This document shows positions 24,381 to 37,379 of a stretch of 64,000 bases of DNA, in pieces. A program made the translations under genes and the position numbers. This DNA comes from Proteromonas lacertae (taxonomy: Eukaryota; Sar; Bigyra; Opalinata; Proteromonadidae). Position 1 is the stretch's first letter. Each line of letters opens with the position of its first letter. The notes beneath the pieces are model-generated. The model did not search any database, was not told the origin of the DNA, and worked only from the letters and a program-made list of their open reading frames with translations. Where the stretch lies: assembly GCA_002245135.1 (NCBI GenBank), contig NGBS01001161.1, forward strand, positions 62,001-126,000, in the 5' to 3' direction.

Positions 24381-27300
24381 CTCATCATCATCATCATCAT
24401 CTTCTTCTTCTTCCATCTTTTCTTCTTCCATCTTTTCTTCTTCCATCATTACTCTTTTCATCATTACTTCTTTCATCATTACTTCTTCCATCATTACCTC
24501 TTCTCTTAATTGATAAAACAGTATATATGGAAGGAAATTAGAATAATATTCTTTATTATTCTCCACATCATATTCATTCATTACTTTATTATTATCAAAT
24601 AAATACCATTTATTATCACAAGAACACTTACATATTGAAATATAATGACTGTTTTCGAAACAGTAACTTGACATTCCAATTAAATCATATATTTTCCTTT
24701 CTTTATCTATTGAAAATAAAATATAATATATAAATATACTTTTCATATAGTCAGTTAAATCTAATACATCACAGATATTAACAACTTTTCGTATTACCTC
24801 ATTCTTATCATCAAATCTCTTCAAATGAATTATTAAGATTTTTGGTGTTATATTAATAACACATTTAGAGTAATTCAAACAATCTTCTATATGTATGTTT
24901 TCATCATCAGGTATTGCAACTGATAAACCATATGGCTGTTCATTATTATCTATTCCAAATAAATCATCTATTATATTTTGATTTTCACTAAGAGTTTTTA
25001 ATAGTAACTCCAAATATGCATATGCATCTTGTTGTTTATTAACTATATTACATTCTTTTATTGCTATATTCACAAGATCAAATGCTTTTTTCATATAAGT
25101 TTGATTGTCATCTTCTTCATCATAATATCTGTATTGGTAACAATTTGCGAAAAAATCTAGTAATGGTATGATATTAGCTAAACATCTCAATATCGACTTT
25201 ATATAACTACTATCACCATCATTTGGTTGTTGTTGTTGTTGCTGCTGTTGTTGCTGTTGTTGTTGTTGTTGTAGTACAGAAGTTGATGCTGATGTTGGTA
25301 TATCACTATCATCTTGTAGATTAATTTCTTTCTCATCTCCAATTTCTATCATGATTTCTTTTCCATATACTGAATTACCAAATTTGGATTTACAGTATTT
25401 AATGGCTGTTTTATCTAGATGTATATCTCCTATATAATGTGAAACTAATACTTTTGTTTGCAAAGGTGATGAAACAGATGAACTATTATTGGATACTACA
25501 ATATAATATATATTATTAAATTGCATTATCTTTTTCAAAGCACATATACACTCTTTAATCTTATAATCATAATGTGACACTTCTCGTTGATTATTTATTA
25601 CATGAATAAAACAGTTATTCATCAAATAAATCATTTCTCTATTCTCAAGAGTTGCTAAATGAAGTAAATATATTCCTTCCTTTTTTGTAGAATATATATC
25701 TACATCAAATAATTCTTTAAAAGTTGTAAATTGATTTTCATTAATTGCAATAATTTCAAATACCTCATTGATTTGTCTTTCAATTTTTTTAATCTCTGTA
25801 TTATATAAACAGTTGTAAAATACTAGTTCTTCAAATAATAACTGAAATAATTGATGATATTTTTCACTATAAATGTCATTAAAAATTCTTTGAATTTCAT
25901 TAACATCTTCTTTTTCAGCTTTGTGTTTAATATTATAGTATACAAAATCAAATACTTCATCAGAAATAAACTCCATTTCATCTTCATTTATTCTATCATA
26001 ACATTTGGTTGAATTATCTTCATCTCGAAAGGGAATAGAATACTTTACTATATAATGGCATAATGTACTATCAAATGTTGCTGTTCTTTTGGATATTTTA
26101 TCGCTTTTAGATTCACTTGGAAACAGATATTTCATTAGAAATTCTATATACCCAAGACCACCTATTATTCTTTTTATACCTATTGAGTATAACTCATCCC
26201 AGTAATTTTTACCATAACAAACATCATATATTGCTGAATAATAGATATGTCTTGGTACATTCCCATATCTCTTATTATATTTATTATGTATGATTGATTT
26301 TCTCAATGTTGTTGGTAAACACTTTTCTTCCCATTCTAATATTTCATCATTGCTAAATACATCCATAAAATAGTATATTTTATTAGGATTACCTTCATCG
26401 AAATTCTTATAATTCTTATAATCTGGTGAAGTAATATACAATATAATTGAAGCATTTGCAGTAGCTTTATCTAAGTCATATGAATCTGATATAGCTATAT
26501 CAGATAGATGATTATCATTTAATCCATACACATATTCTCCTTTTAATTGATACTGAGTGCAAATATCCTTTTGTGCACTTTTAAATATCGATGCCTTAAT
26601 TTTTAAGGTAGCTTTATCTTCTTCAACTATGTTTTGCAATTCAATATTCTTCTCTTGAATTCTTTTATTCAATTCAATGATGTTCTGTAATAAAAATATT
26701 ATAAAAGAGGTTTTTCCACATCCTGGATTTCCTCTCAATAAAATCTTAAAACCTTCACCTAAATTGAAATCTTTTCCATTTTCAGACTTTTCTATTTTTC
26801 TTTCTAAAACTCTATTGTTTAATTCATCAAGAACTTCTTTTTTCTTCTCATAGTCATCGATTTCATCAACAGTTTTCTTAAATATATGCATAAACCTTTT
26901 CATATTCTCTTCATTATCTTTTTCAATTAATTCATTTATAACCTTAACAATAATATTAATCTTATTTACATCTTTACTTTTATCACTATTTATTTTGAAA
27001 AATAATATATAATATTTTAATTTATTCCATATATCTTTATAAACATTTCGGATATACACTCTATTTTCAGGATATTGATATATTTCACATCCAATGCTTA
27101 TTGTATTATTATCATTTATAATCACTGGTTTTTCAAATATTCGACATAAAGCATTCGTTTCTATAATAATAACAATAATATATAATATTATATACTCTTA
27201 CATGGTGAACAATAATCTTTTAGACTTCCTTTCATTGTTTTAATTGCATTATATGAAGATATTAATTCATCTTTATAATCTTTACTAGTAATCTCTTCAT

Positions 27301-30300
27301 TATCAACATGTATCTCGGATAATAACTTATATTTACTATCTTCATTAATAGTCATGTGTAATTCAGATATTAACTTATCAATATTTTCTCTATTAGCATC
27401 ATCAGGTAATTCAGATAATAAATCATATACATATTGTTTTGAAGATTGAACCAGTAATGTTAACAATGACTTTTCTATATTTACTTTACATCCATCATTA
27501 GGTAATTCTAACAACAACTTTTCTATATGTTCTTTACTTCCATCAACAAGTAATTCAGATAATACTTTAATTTTACTCTCTTCATTAATAGTGATAAGTA
27601 ATTGTGATAATAACTTAATTTTTATCTCTCTATTTATAGGAATAAGCAATTGTGATAATAATTTGACTTTTATCTCTTCATTAGTAAGAATAAGTAATTC
27701 AGATAATACCTTACATTTTCCATCTTCACCAGTATTATTACCATCATGTAATTTAGATAATAAAAAATTATTACTCTCTTCATTAGTAAAAAGTAATTGT
27801 GATAATAACTTAATTTTTATCTCTCTATTTATATGAATAAGTAATTCGGATAATACCTTATTTCTATACTCTTCACTAGTATTAACAAGTAATTCGGATA
27901 ATACCTTACATTTTACATCTTCATTTATATGAATAAGTAATTCAAATAATAACTTAATTTTTATCTCTCTATTTATATGAATAAGTAATTCGGATAATAC
28001 CTTATTTCTATACTCTTCACTAGTATTAACAAGTAATTCAGATAATAACTTATTTCTATTCTTTGTATTAGCAAACAATTAGTAAATCTGATAGTATTTT
28101 ATTTTTACTCTCTACATTAGAAATATTGAGTATTTCAAATAATGTTTGATTTTTACTCTCTTCACTGGTATTAACAAGTAATTCTGATAATAACCTATTT
28201 CTATTCTTTTCATTAATTTGTAATGAAGATAATAACTTATTTCTATTCTCTGTATTAGAAACAATAAGGATTTTGAATAATATTTCATTTTTCTTCTCTT
28301 CAATAACAAAAGCAGGTAATTTAGATAATAACTCATCTATGTATTGTTTGGAATCTTCAACAGACAATATAGATAATAACTTTTCTATGTATTCTTTACT
28401 TGCACCAACAAGTAATTCCAATAATAACTTATCTTTATCTTCTACATCAATATCAATAGGTAATTCAGATAATAACTCATTTAAGTACATTCTAATATCA
28501 TCAACAGGTAATTCAGATAATAACTTTTTACTTGCATCATTAGGTAATGTTAATAAAAACTTTTCCATATTTTCTTTACTTCCACCGACTAATTCCAATA
28601 ACAACTTATTTCTATTCTCTTCATTAATAGGAATGGGATAATTTAGATAATAATATATCTATGTAATAATTAGTTGAAAAAATAATTGTATCTGATAATA
28701 ATTTATCTTTACTTTGTTTATTAATAGTCATGTGTAATTCAGATATTAACTTATCAATATTTTCTCTATTAGCATCATCAGGTAATTCAGATAAAAATAC
28801 ATCAATATACTTCTTTGAAGCTTCAACCAGTAATGTTAACAATGACTTTTCTATATTTACTTTACATCCATCATTAGGTAATTCTAACAACAACTTTTCT
28901 ATATGTTCTTTATTTGCATTAACATGCAATTTAGATAATAATACATCTAAGCAATCATTACCAGCTTTAACGAGTAATTCCATTAATAATTTGTCTCTAT
29001 TCGCTGCATTAAAAGGATAGGTTAATTTAGATAATAATAACTCATTTATACACTGTTTAATGTCATTAATAGGTAATTTAGATAATAATTCATCTATATA
29101 ATTTTCAGAAGGAATAGTATTTCCAATAAATCTTTTCATTTGTATTACTTTATTATTATTTCTCTCTAGTACTATACTTTCATTTATCTTCCTACATACA
29201 CTTTCAATATTATTTATAATTCTTTTAGTTTGTTCTGTTATTTTTAATTTACTTTCAAATTTACTCGATAAATATGTAATTAAACCTTCGTATGGAGTTA
29301 TAGTTTGTAACAAACTGTCAGTAGTATCAGTTTGAATAATACTTTTAAAATATTTAACCAATTTTTTGATTTTCTTTTCATGACTGATTGTCTTTTTTAT
29401 AGGTTCTTTAATAAGTAAATTTGAATAGTCTCTTGGTTTGAATACTAATGTTTTCTTAGCAGTATAACTTTTCATTGATGGAGAATCTTTTGTTGCAATA
29501 TCAAACAATTCTTTTTTAGAAATTTTTAAATCATTAAGTCTTAGTCTTTTTGATTTTATAGATATGATAATATTTTCTGGCTTTACTTCTTTTTCATTGT
29601 TCTTATTTTCATTTACTTTTGTCTTTTTATTAGAAGGCTCCATATTCCTGTTATAAGTCTTTTCCATTTCTTGAATCATTAGTTCTTTAAATATTTTTCC
29701 ATATTGTCCAAAATTAGCAGAACCCATTTCAGGTGGTTTTACAACATTATCATGTTGATAAGTAATAAATACTATTTTAAATAACGGATTACACATCTTC
29801 AATTTGTTCTTTAATTCCTCTTTTAATTTATTATCTTTTACAAAACCATTTTCATCATATATTAGATCTGTCTCTTCTTTAATTTTCTATAATAATAATA
29901 ATAATAATAATATATATACTAAAATAATCTGTTTCTTCATATCTTTTTTTTTACTATTATCACCCAAATAGCAGTATATAATATCAATTAAATAATCATC
30001 TAAATCATATAATAACATTGTTTTTATTTCAGAATTTATATTATTCTTTACATATTCATTTGCTTCTTCAAGATCGAATATACTTAGCAATTGAAGTTGA
30101 TATTGTAATAAAGCATATTCATTATTAAAACATATTAATCTTTCATCTGCATCAACTTTTCTAAATTCATTAGTTTTTTCTTTAAGTAATTTTTCATCGT
30201 AATTATAGTTTGTAACATCTAATTTTATTGTTTCATTTAGATAATTCAATGAAATATGTAATAAATTTCTTACATATGATTCTAATGGTTGATCATTATT

Positions 30301-32581
30301 ATTCAATGTATAATTACTGAAACATAATAATGATTTTATCAATTTCTGTATTGTATGGAGGTAGTATTTCAATAACTCTATTTTTCCACATACTTGTTTT
30401 AATTTTTCTAGATTATTTTGATAATTTGCTTTACTTTGATATTCTGCAAGTTCATCCTGAATTGCTTTTAATGCATTGAACTGATTTTTTAACAACGAAA
30501 CTAAATCATTCAATCCAGGAATTGATTCATTGGGTTGTAAATCATTTATGAAATCATTTAACCGATTATATAATTCATTTAACATTACTAATTTATTATG
30601 TAATTCTTTTAATAGAGAAAAGTATCCAGATTCTTCCAGTAATCCTAAATGTGAGGAAAAAAGATTATCTACTGTAAATATTTGTTTAGATAGTTTATCT
30701 TCTAATCCATTTACATTAACCTTCAAGTTATGGACTATGGTTTGAGCTGTTTCATATGCTTCTATTTTCTTTGATGATATTTTGTAACAATATAATTTAA
30801 TTGATTCTTCTGATTCTTTTAATAATACACAAATACTATCCACAACATTCTTAAAAATGAATAATTTCGTTTTAATTTCATATGCCTCAATTGGTTCAAC
30901 CTTAATTTCTTTGTTTTCTTTTAATCCTTTTAATTTACTGCTATATTCATCAATTTTGCTTTGTGATTCATTCAATTGTTTTTGGAAATTATTTAATTCT
31001 TTATTTAATGTTTCTAATCTACTTTCTATTAATTTTACATTTGATGAACCTTTAACAAGTAATCTACTATCTAATTCTTCAATTTTTATCGTATCACCAT
31101 ACATAACTTTGAGTAATTCTTTCTTTCTCTCGGGATTATAGTTGTTAATTAAATCAGAGTTAATGTTTTTTCTACAGTTAAGTTCATTGATTAAAAACTA
31201 TACACAGTAAAAACATATTATAATATACAAAACTTTCACATAGGATTCTTTTACGTTCATCCATTTTAAATATTATATTTTTCTTTAAACTGCTTGGTAT
31301 ATAGCCAAGATCATAAAGTGACGATTCTCGGTTAAACTCTTTTGGATATGGCTTAGGAATAGGTGGATTTAATATGTAGTTTATCATCACATCCTTATGA
31401 AGATTGTATATCATCTATTCAATTATAATATTATATATAAATACATTGAGAAATACAATTACAGTATCTATTACAGAATGATTATCTGCTATTGTCATTT
31501 GAAGGGATGTAATATTGAATTTATTGATAATACAACCATCAATTGCTGGGAAATCTTTAATTATACCAAAATCAACATACATTGCATCTACATCTTCATT
31601 CTTGTCATTACGTTTAACAAAATATTTTGATTTAGAGTTAAAATACTCATCAAATTCACTCAATTTATGATGATAACATACATCTTTAGGAATATATATA
31701 TTCTCATCAGTAATTAGCTTATTCCTTACAATAATGTGACACATTCTTTCAAATATTATTCCTTCGCTTTGATCCTTAAATAAATTACATAATTGTAGTA
31801 ATTTATCTTTACTAATGAAGTATGTAACTAAAATTTCTCTTTTTATTTCATCTGATATAAACTTTATCCTATCTGCAATTACATCTACTCTTTTAGTATC
31901 ATATATATAAAAAAGATCATTGTATGATGGTGGTATATATGCAGGTAAACCATCTTTCTCTGGATTAAATGTTGTGTCATTTATATTTTCTTTTAATTCC
32001 TTCAATTTCATGTTAGTGTTTATAATTTCTTCTGTTGTGAGAGGTAATAAATAGAATTGTACTGGAGCTCTTTTATTACTCATTACCTTATACTTTTCTG
32101 CTTTTGGTGAAGATACCATAATAACTATCTCATCATTACTGAAGTCATCTTCTTTAATGGGAAAATTATCACTAATTATTATTGTTCTTCTGTTAGTAAA
32201 AGGTAACTTTTCTGATATTTTATATTCTACACCATATGCTTCTCTAAAATGATATATCGGTTCATCTTTCTTTGAGTCACTGAAAAGAACAATGTTATAT
32301 TCCTTAAAATCTTTATCCATGTTGAAACAATAAGCTAGAAAGCAGCAGAATGTTGTTTTACCTATTTTATGGTTGCCATACACCAAAAAGCATTTTTGAT
32401 ATTTAGAGGAACTTCTTTTCTTTATAACACTTTTCATCTCATAGTAAATACGAATAAAACAATCTCTAACTAATATGAAAGGTTCATCACAACAATAGAA
32501 AGCATTGCCCTTGTAACCCTTCCTTTCTACTAGTTTTATTTCGTTTATATCAGTATATGTTATAGATGTGGATGATTCCAT
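24369..32581 (-). CDS. Giant Crinkler/RHS-type NTPase - repeat - NTPase - pseudo-USP protein
   Basis: Five short introns (near 31420, 31200, 29900 and 27150, all GT-AG) join the exons into one gene of about 2,700 residues; ATG at 32579-32581. Residues ~1-380: Crinkler/RHS-type P-loop NTPase (Walker A VYGNHKIGKTTF; acidic RRTIIISD; VSSPKAEKYK) plus a nuclease-like segment (FPAIDGCIINKFNITSLQM), the usual CRN NTPase-REase layout. ~445-870: coiled coil. ~1040-1750: 16-residue repeats. ~1770-2380: second CRN-type NTPase (LLRGNPGCGKTSF; YITSPDYKNY; YGNVPRHIY). After a Gln run, ~2400-2660: ubiquitin-protease-like fold (KQQDAYAYLELLL; PKILIIHLKRFDD; SHYISICK; YILFYQ) whose catalytic Cys position is Ser (GDSSYIKSILRCL). 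An acidic repeat tail ends it. The repeat region carries about two apparent frame breaks, so the gene may be broken or misassembled. Confidence 0.7.
25228..25275 (-). repeat. CAA/CAG trinucleotide run (polyGln in the giant protein)
   Basis: A run of CAA and CAG codons gives about 17 consecutive glutamines between the second NTPase and the ubiquitin-protease-like domain. It probably acts as a flexible linker and is likely to vary in length. Confidence 0.9.
27230..29110 (-). repeat. Tandem 48-bp (16-residue) repeats in the giant gene
   Basis: Roughly 35-40 units. The consensus is about xKLLSELLVxxNEExx, starting with a basic residue and a LLSELL helix core. Whole multi-unit blocks recur almost exactly: the run NKVLSELLIHINREIK appears twice near 27.8-28.0 kb, and ELPNDGCKVNIEKSLL recurs near 27.5 and 28.85 kb. 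This shows ongoing segmental duplication inside the array. Confidence 0.9.
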
Positions 32582-33238
32582 AACTGAATTAACACACAAA
32601 CTATATCAAGCTTTTGATAATAAAAAACATAAAAATTAGAAAAAAATACTCATTATTATTATGTACTTTATACGGTTTTGTTTTATATATTGCTTTACCA
32701 TGTCATTTATTCTGGAGTTATTCTTCCATCATCTGTTTAACCAATATTTATTAACCTGAGATAAAGAAGGTGGGTATAAAACAAGAAGGATGTCCTTTCT
32801 TGTTCATCTGCTTCTTCACACTCCATTATCCTCTTCTCTTTTAATTTTATTCCATTATACCATTAATTCACTTTATGAGCTATTCATCTGGTTACAGCAA
32901 GAATTACTTTTGTTATTACTCTTTTACTTTATGATATGATAAGTAATTTCATTTTATATATGTGAATTATTATTGTTATTTTTTGAAAATATGTATAATG
33001 TCAGTTATTATTATATTTGTTAAATGAAATATATACTCTTCACCGCTAGTATACTTTTTCTTACATTTTACACACTTTCCCCTTTAATGAGATAATAAAA
33101 TATGAGAAATTATTACAAAATTTACAATGAATATGTTTATCTTCATCACTTACTGCGAATAATTATTTATTATTATAAGCTTAAATCAAAATATACATAA
33201 AAAAATTACAATAATAATAACAATTAATAATGACTTCT
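32582..33238. other. Intergenic upstream of the giant gene
   Basis: About 650 bases between the giant gene's ATG and the second zeta-COP copy. It should carry the giant gene's promoter. AT-rich, with a pyrimidine-rich segment at about 32780-32860; no gene seen. Confidence 0.4.
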
Positions 33239-33921
33239 ACACTTTTATCTACTTACCACTGATCATACTCTTGAATATATTTCCAGCTACATTAACATAT
33301 GAACCCCAGTCTACTGAAGATTGTTGATGTGGCACATCTGTAGAAACTGTCATCTTTGTTCTATTCACTAATGCATTCAAATCTGTTTCAAGTATGCAAC
33401 CGTTGTCAATTATTTCATCAATAAGAAGTAAAACATATTTCAAATTATCGAACAATGATCTTTTATCAATTGAACCACTATTCATATTAACAATATACGA
33501 TTATATACTAGCAAATTGTATTTAATGCATCATAAAAAGACTCCAATAACGAAATCAAAAGCAAATCATTTTCACTATCGTTGGCTATCATGTATACAGT
33601 ACATTCATTACCACATTTATAAGCTACTAAGTATGTATCAACTACAATTACTTCAGCTAAGACAATATATAAGCGAAGATACCATCAGAACGATTAACAA
33701 TATTCTTAGTTCTATTAAAAATATTCTTTTCTAAGGCTTCACTTTCTTCAGCGTTTTTAAGGTATTTAGAAAAGTATTTTCTTACTATTTTCTCTCCAGT
33801 TGTATCAAGAATAGTAATGCCGTGGATATATGGAGCAATTGAGTTCTATGAAATTATAAAAAATGTCAAATTCCATACCATTGCAATATAAATGATTGAA
33901 AAAGCAAGATGAAAAATATCT
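33239..33921. repeat. Direct repeat, copy 2 (683 bp)
   Basis: Identical to 22487-23169 by direct reading, same orientation. Its right flank leads straight into the CFAP251 promoter, about 75 bases before that gene's ATG. Confidence 0.95.
33249..33881 (-). CDS. COPZ1: Coatomer zeta subunit, copy 2
   Basis: Same four-exon gene and same ~181-residue protein as the copy at 22497-23129, down to intron bases; see that entry for domains. It is divergent from CFAP251, with only about 115 bases between the two ATGs. Because the repeat includes just ~40 bases of 5' flank, at most one copy keeps its original promoter. Confidence 0.92.
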
Positions 33922-33997
33922 CAAATTCTATTCTGAAAATTTATTCGTTTCATTCGTTTTTTAAATAAACGTTTTTTGTTTTTAATATTTAATTATT

Positions 33998-36905
33998 ATG
34001 GATGATCCATCTGGTATAGGATCTATTACAGGAATTAATGAAAAGAATGCACTTGTATGACAAGATGATATAATAAAATAGACTTTAAAATGGGCTTTTG
34101 GAATGAATTATAACACTTATAATGGAGTTCATAGTTTATGTAATGATTCTAGAACCGCTGTATTTTATTCAACAGCACATACTGGTATTATATATGATTA
34201 TCAAATGAAAAAACAGCAACTATTACAGGGTCATGTATTTTCAACAATTTATTTAATTTCTATTAGTGTAATCCAATATCATGCTCATGTGTAAGTGAAG
34301 ATAAAAAATGGATTGTTACTGGTGATGCTGGTATTGATTCAATTATGGTTATTTGGGATTCAAACACTGCATTACCAATAAAGACGTTTTTCTCTCCCCA
34401 TAAAAATGGTGTTCTTTCTGTTGATATGTCTCCAGATGCTTTATTCATTGTAACATTAAGTGGTGTTAGTGGAGAAGATGCTCAAGAAATATCCCTTTGG
34501 GAATGGACAGTACCAAATGATGGTCCTTTATATACATGCACTGTATAAATATAAGTATTAGTTTAATTAATTAGATTAACACAACAGATGTTCAATTCAT
34601 GGTTCATTTTAATCCAACAGATATTAAACAAATAGTATCCAATGGTGATCAACGTGTAATATTCTGGAATTGGTATGATAATGAATTAAAGTATTATTCA
34701 CCACCAGTAACATCAGCAGATTTTCATCAACCTTTAGGTTCGTTTATTCAAACTATATTTATACCAAACACAACTCAAGCTATGTCTGGTACTGGTTTAG
34801 GTCAATTGGTAGTATGGGAATCAAGTGAAGCAGTAACATATAATGATCAAATACCTCAAGCATCTGATAAAAGAGCTGTGAAAATAATGAAAATAGTGAG
34901 AGGTGGAGGTGTTAATATTATAAGTATATATATATATTATATTTAATAATAAATAGATGTACATGATGGTTATATAATTGTAGCAGGTGATGACGGTTGT
35001 ATTCGATTCTATGATATGATGATGAGATTAGTTGCTTGGTTTGAAGATATCAAAGCTGGTCCAATCATGTCTTTATCATTTGCCAATTCATTACCAGTAA
35101 AAGGATCAGATCCTGAGTCATTTATGATTCCTGATTTTATTATTAGTACTAAACAAGGTTATATTATTGCATGCCAAGGTAAAATGTTTGATAGTGTTGA
35201 TCCAATAATGAGAAAAGGAATGGTTATTATGCAAGGACAAAATGGAGCAGTTCAAGCTATAGCTTGTCATCCAAATAAAACATTACTTGCTACAAGTAGT
35301 GATTCTGGTAATATTCAATTATGGGATTATATTACACATCGTTTAATTAATGGATACAAATTTTTACCTCCAATATGTGTAACAGCAATGGAATTCAGTC
35401 CATCTGGTGAATATTTAATAATTGGTACAGAAGATGGACAAATAAGAGTGTTGGATGGAATGATCAAAGAAGAATTTCAAGAGCCATCTAAATTCCATAA
35501 AGGTTCAGTTAATTCAATTACATTTGCACCAGATGGTGAATCATTTGCTACTACAGATACTAATTTATGTGTTGGTTTATATAGATTGATGTTTAGTCCA
35601 TTACAGGATGAACAACATGATTATAAAATATGGATATTTATAGGTGAAAATCAAGGTCATACTAGACAAATTACTGGTATATGTTATGGTAAGAAAGATT
35701 CTCATGATACTTTGTATAGTATTGGAGAAGATAGATATTTGACTGAATATGATATTGATGGTGGTTCAATTTTAGATGGATTTCATCAACTAGGAAGTAG
35801 AAGAAGAATTGAACAATTAGCTTATCCAACTGCCTGCATATGGATGGAATCTGCTGAAAGTAAAGAACCATTATTAGTTGTATCAAATGATGAATATAAA
35901 ATTAAATTATGGAATACCGATTCAAAGACTAATCGTAAAACATGTCTATCACCAACCTATGGTGGTCCAATTACTAAATTATTCAAATTAACTAAAGAGA
36001 ATGTTATTAATGTATTAGGTTATGCAACGAATGAGAAAGTTATTGGTTTAATATTATTACCAATCGATGGAAATCCTAATAAAACAATGGGTTTAATCGC
36101 ACATCCTAATGAAATTACTGATGTTAAAGTGTCAAATGATGGAAAATATCTATTTACATCTGGAGGCAATGACGCTACTGTAAATATGTGGTCAATTGAT
36201 ATTCAAGCACTTGTCAATACTTCAGAAAATAATAATAATAAAGACCAACAACAAGGACAACAACAACAGGGACAAGGACAACAGCAAACTAATGCAAATA
36301 AGAATCCATATATTGCTTTATTAGAAGGTGGAAATAATGGTGAATTTTATCATGAAATTCTAGATTATTTCTATTTTTCACAACTTAGAGCTCAAGGTGA
36401 AGATACAACTGATGGTCGTACAATTACAGGACAAATCCCAATTTCTGAAGTTCCATTTTTAATGAGGGCTATTGGATATTATCCTAGCAATCAAGAAATA
36501 GAACATATGTTAAATGAAATTAAGTATTCTGATTATTTAGAAACAAATGAAGTGAGAAAGATGATTGGAATTAATGAATTTATTAGAATATATGTTAATC
36601 ATAGACCTGTATTTGGTATTGGTAAAGAACATATTCAAAGAGCATTTGAAACACTTGGAGTTGGAGCTGGTGAGTCAATGGAATGGGAACAATTAAAGGA
36701 ATATTTAACTACAACGTATTATTATATTATATATGTAAATAGTGCTGAACCAATGACTGAGGAAGAAATTCAAGATTGTTTGACTAAATTATTAGGTGAA
36801 GATCCAATGCCTGAATCTGTATGATTATATATTATATTTTTATCTGTATAGTTTACTCCAGAACAATTTGCAACAGATGTGCTTGGGTTTGAATCTTATG
36901 AATAA
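33998..36905 (+). CDS. CFAP251: CFAP251 (WDR66): WD40 plus EF-hand axonemal protein
   Basis: CFAP251 is part of the calmodulin- and spoke-associated complex at the base of radial spoke 3 in motile cilia. ATG at 33998, stop at 36903-36905, about 900 residues. N-terminal LKWAFGMNYNTYNGVHSL starts a large WD40 array (IMVIWDSNTALPIKTF; VIFWNWYDNELKYY; LWDYITHRLINGYKF; TVNMWSIDIQALVNT). A Gln-rich linker follows. The C-terminal module (YFSQLRAQGEDTTDGRT, PFLMRAIGYYPSNQEIEHML, EFIRIYVNHRPVFGIGKEHI, MTEEEIQDCLTKLLGEDP) aligns closely with the conserved EF-hand-like end of human CFAP251. Six introns of 27-33 nt; one, in the EF region, is 27 nt and in frame. It looks intact. Confidence 0.94.
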
Positions 36906-36991
36906 ATTTTATCTAATTCTTATATATTGTGTGTTTGATATTTATAAATAAACATAAATAATATATAATAAACAACATTACTAACAATAAA

Positions 36992-37249
36992 TTAAAAGTT
37001 TGGAGCTGGAGTTTGTGTTAATAAAATACCATTCCTTTCTTTTAACGTAATTCTTTCATATGAATATTTATCATCAGGTGAAAATCGAGCTACGATATAT
37101 ATATTTCTTAGAAAATACCTGGATGAGCTGATAAAGTTGGATTACCCTCTGGATCAACTTTCTATTGATACAATACATAGATAAAAACTAAATACCTTCA
37201 ATGTATAAACTCTCTTGCCATCAGCACCTAAATAATACATCAAATGCAT
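36992..37249 (-). CDS. NOP10: H/ACA snoRNP subunit NOP10
   Basis: NOP10 is a small H/ACA ribonucleoprotein subunit that helps dyskerin make pseudouridine in rRNA. The gene is split into three tiny exons by introns of 34 and 29 nt, so no single frame shows it. Joined, it gives 64 residues: [19 protein letters not shown], then [13 protein letters not shown], then [17 protein letters not shown], ending [10 protein letters not shown]. This matches the family throughout (human MFLQYYLNEQGDRVYTLKK ... [19 protein letters not shown]). ATG at 37247-37249; stop at 36992-36994. Confidence 0.95.
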
Positions 37250-37379
37250 TTTTCAAAAGTAAAATGAAAATGAAAAGAAAAACGAATTAATTAACGAATT
37301 AATTTTTTGAATCTAAAAAAACAACATTCCATAATAGATAATCATAAAAAAACATATTCTTCTTCTACAGTAATGATTA

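Noticed and set aside
24380-24513. Serine-run frame on the plus strand
   Set aside because: Antisense of the acidic Glu/Asp/Met repeat tail of the giant gene; not independent coding sequence.
27591-29020. Several plus-strand frames rich in NSDNN-type repeats
   Set aside because: Mirror image of the 48-bp repeats; repeat periodicity in multiples of three keeps all frames open.
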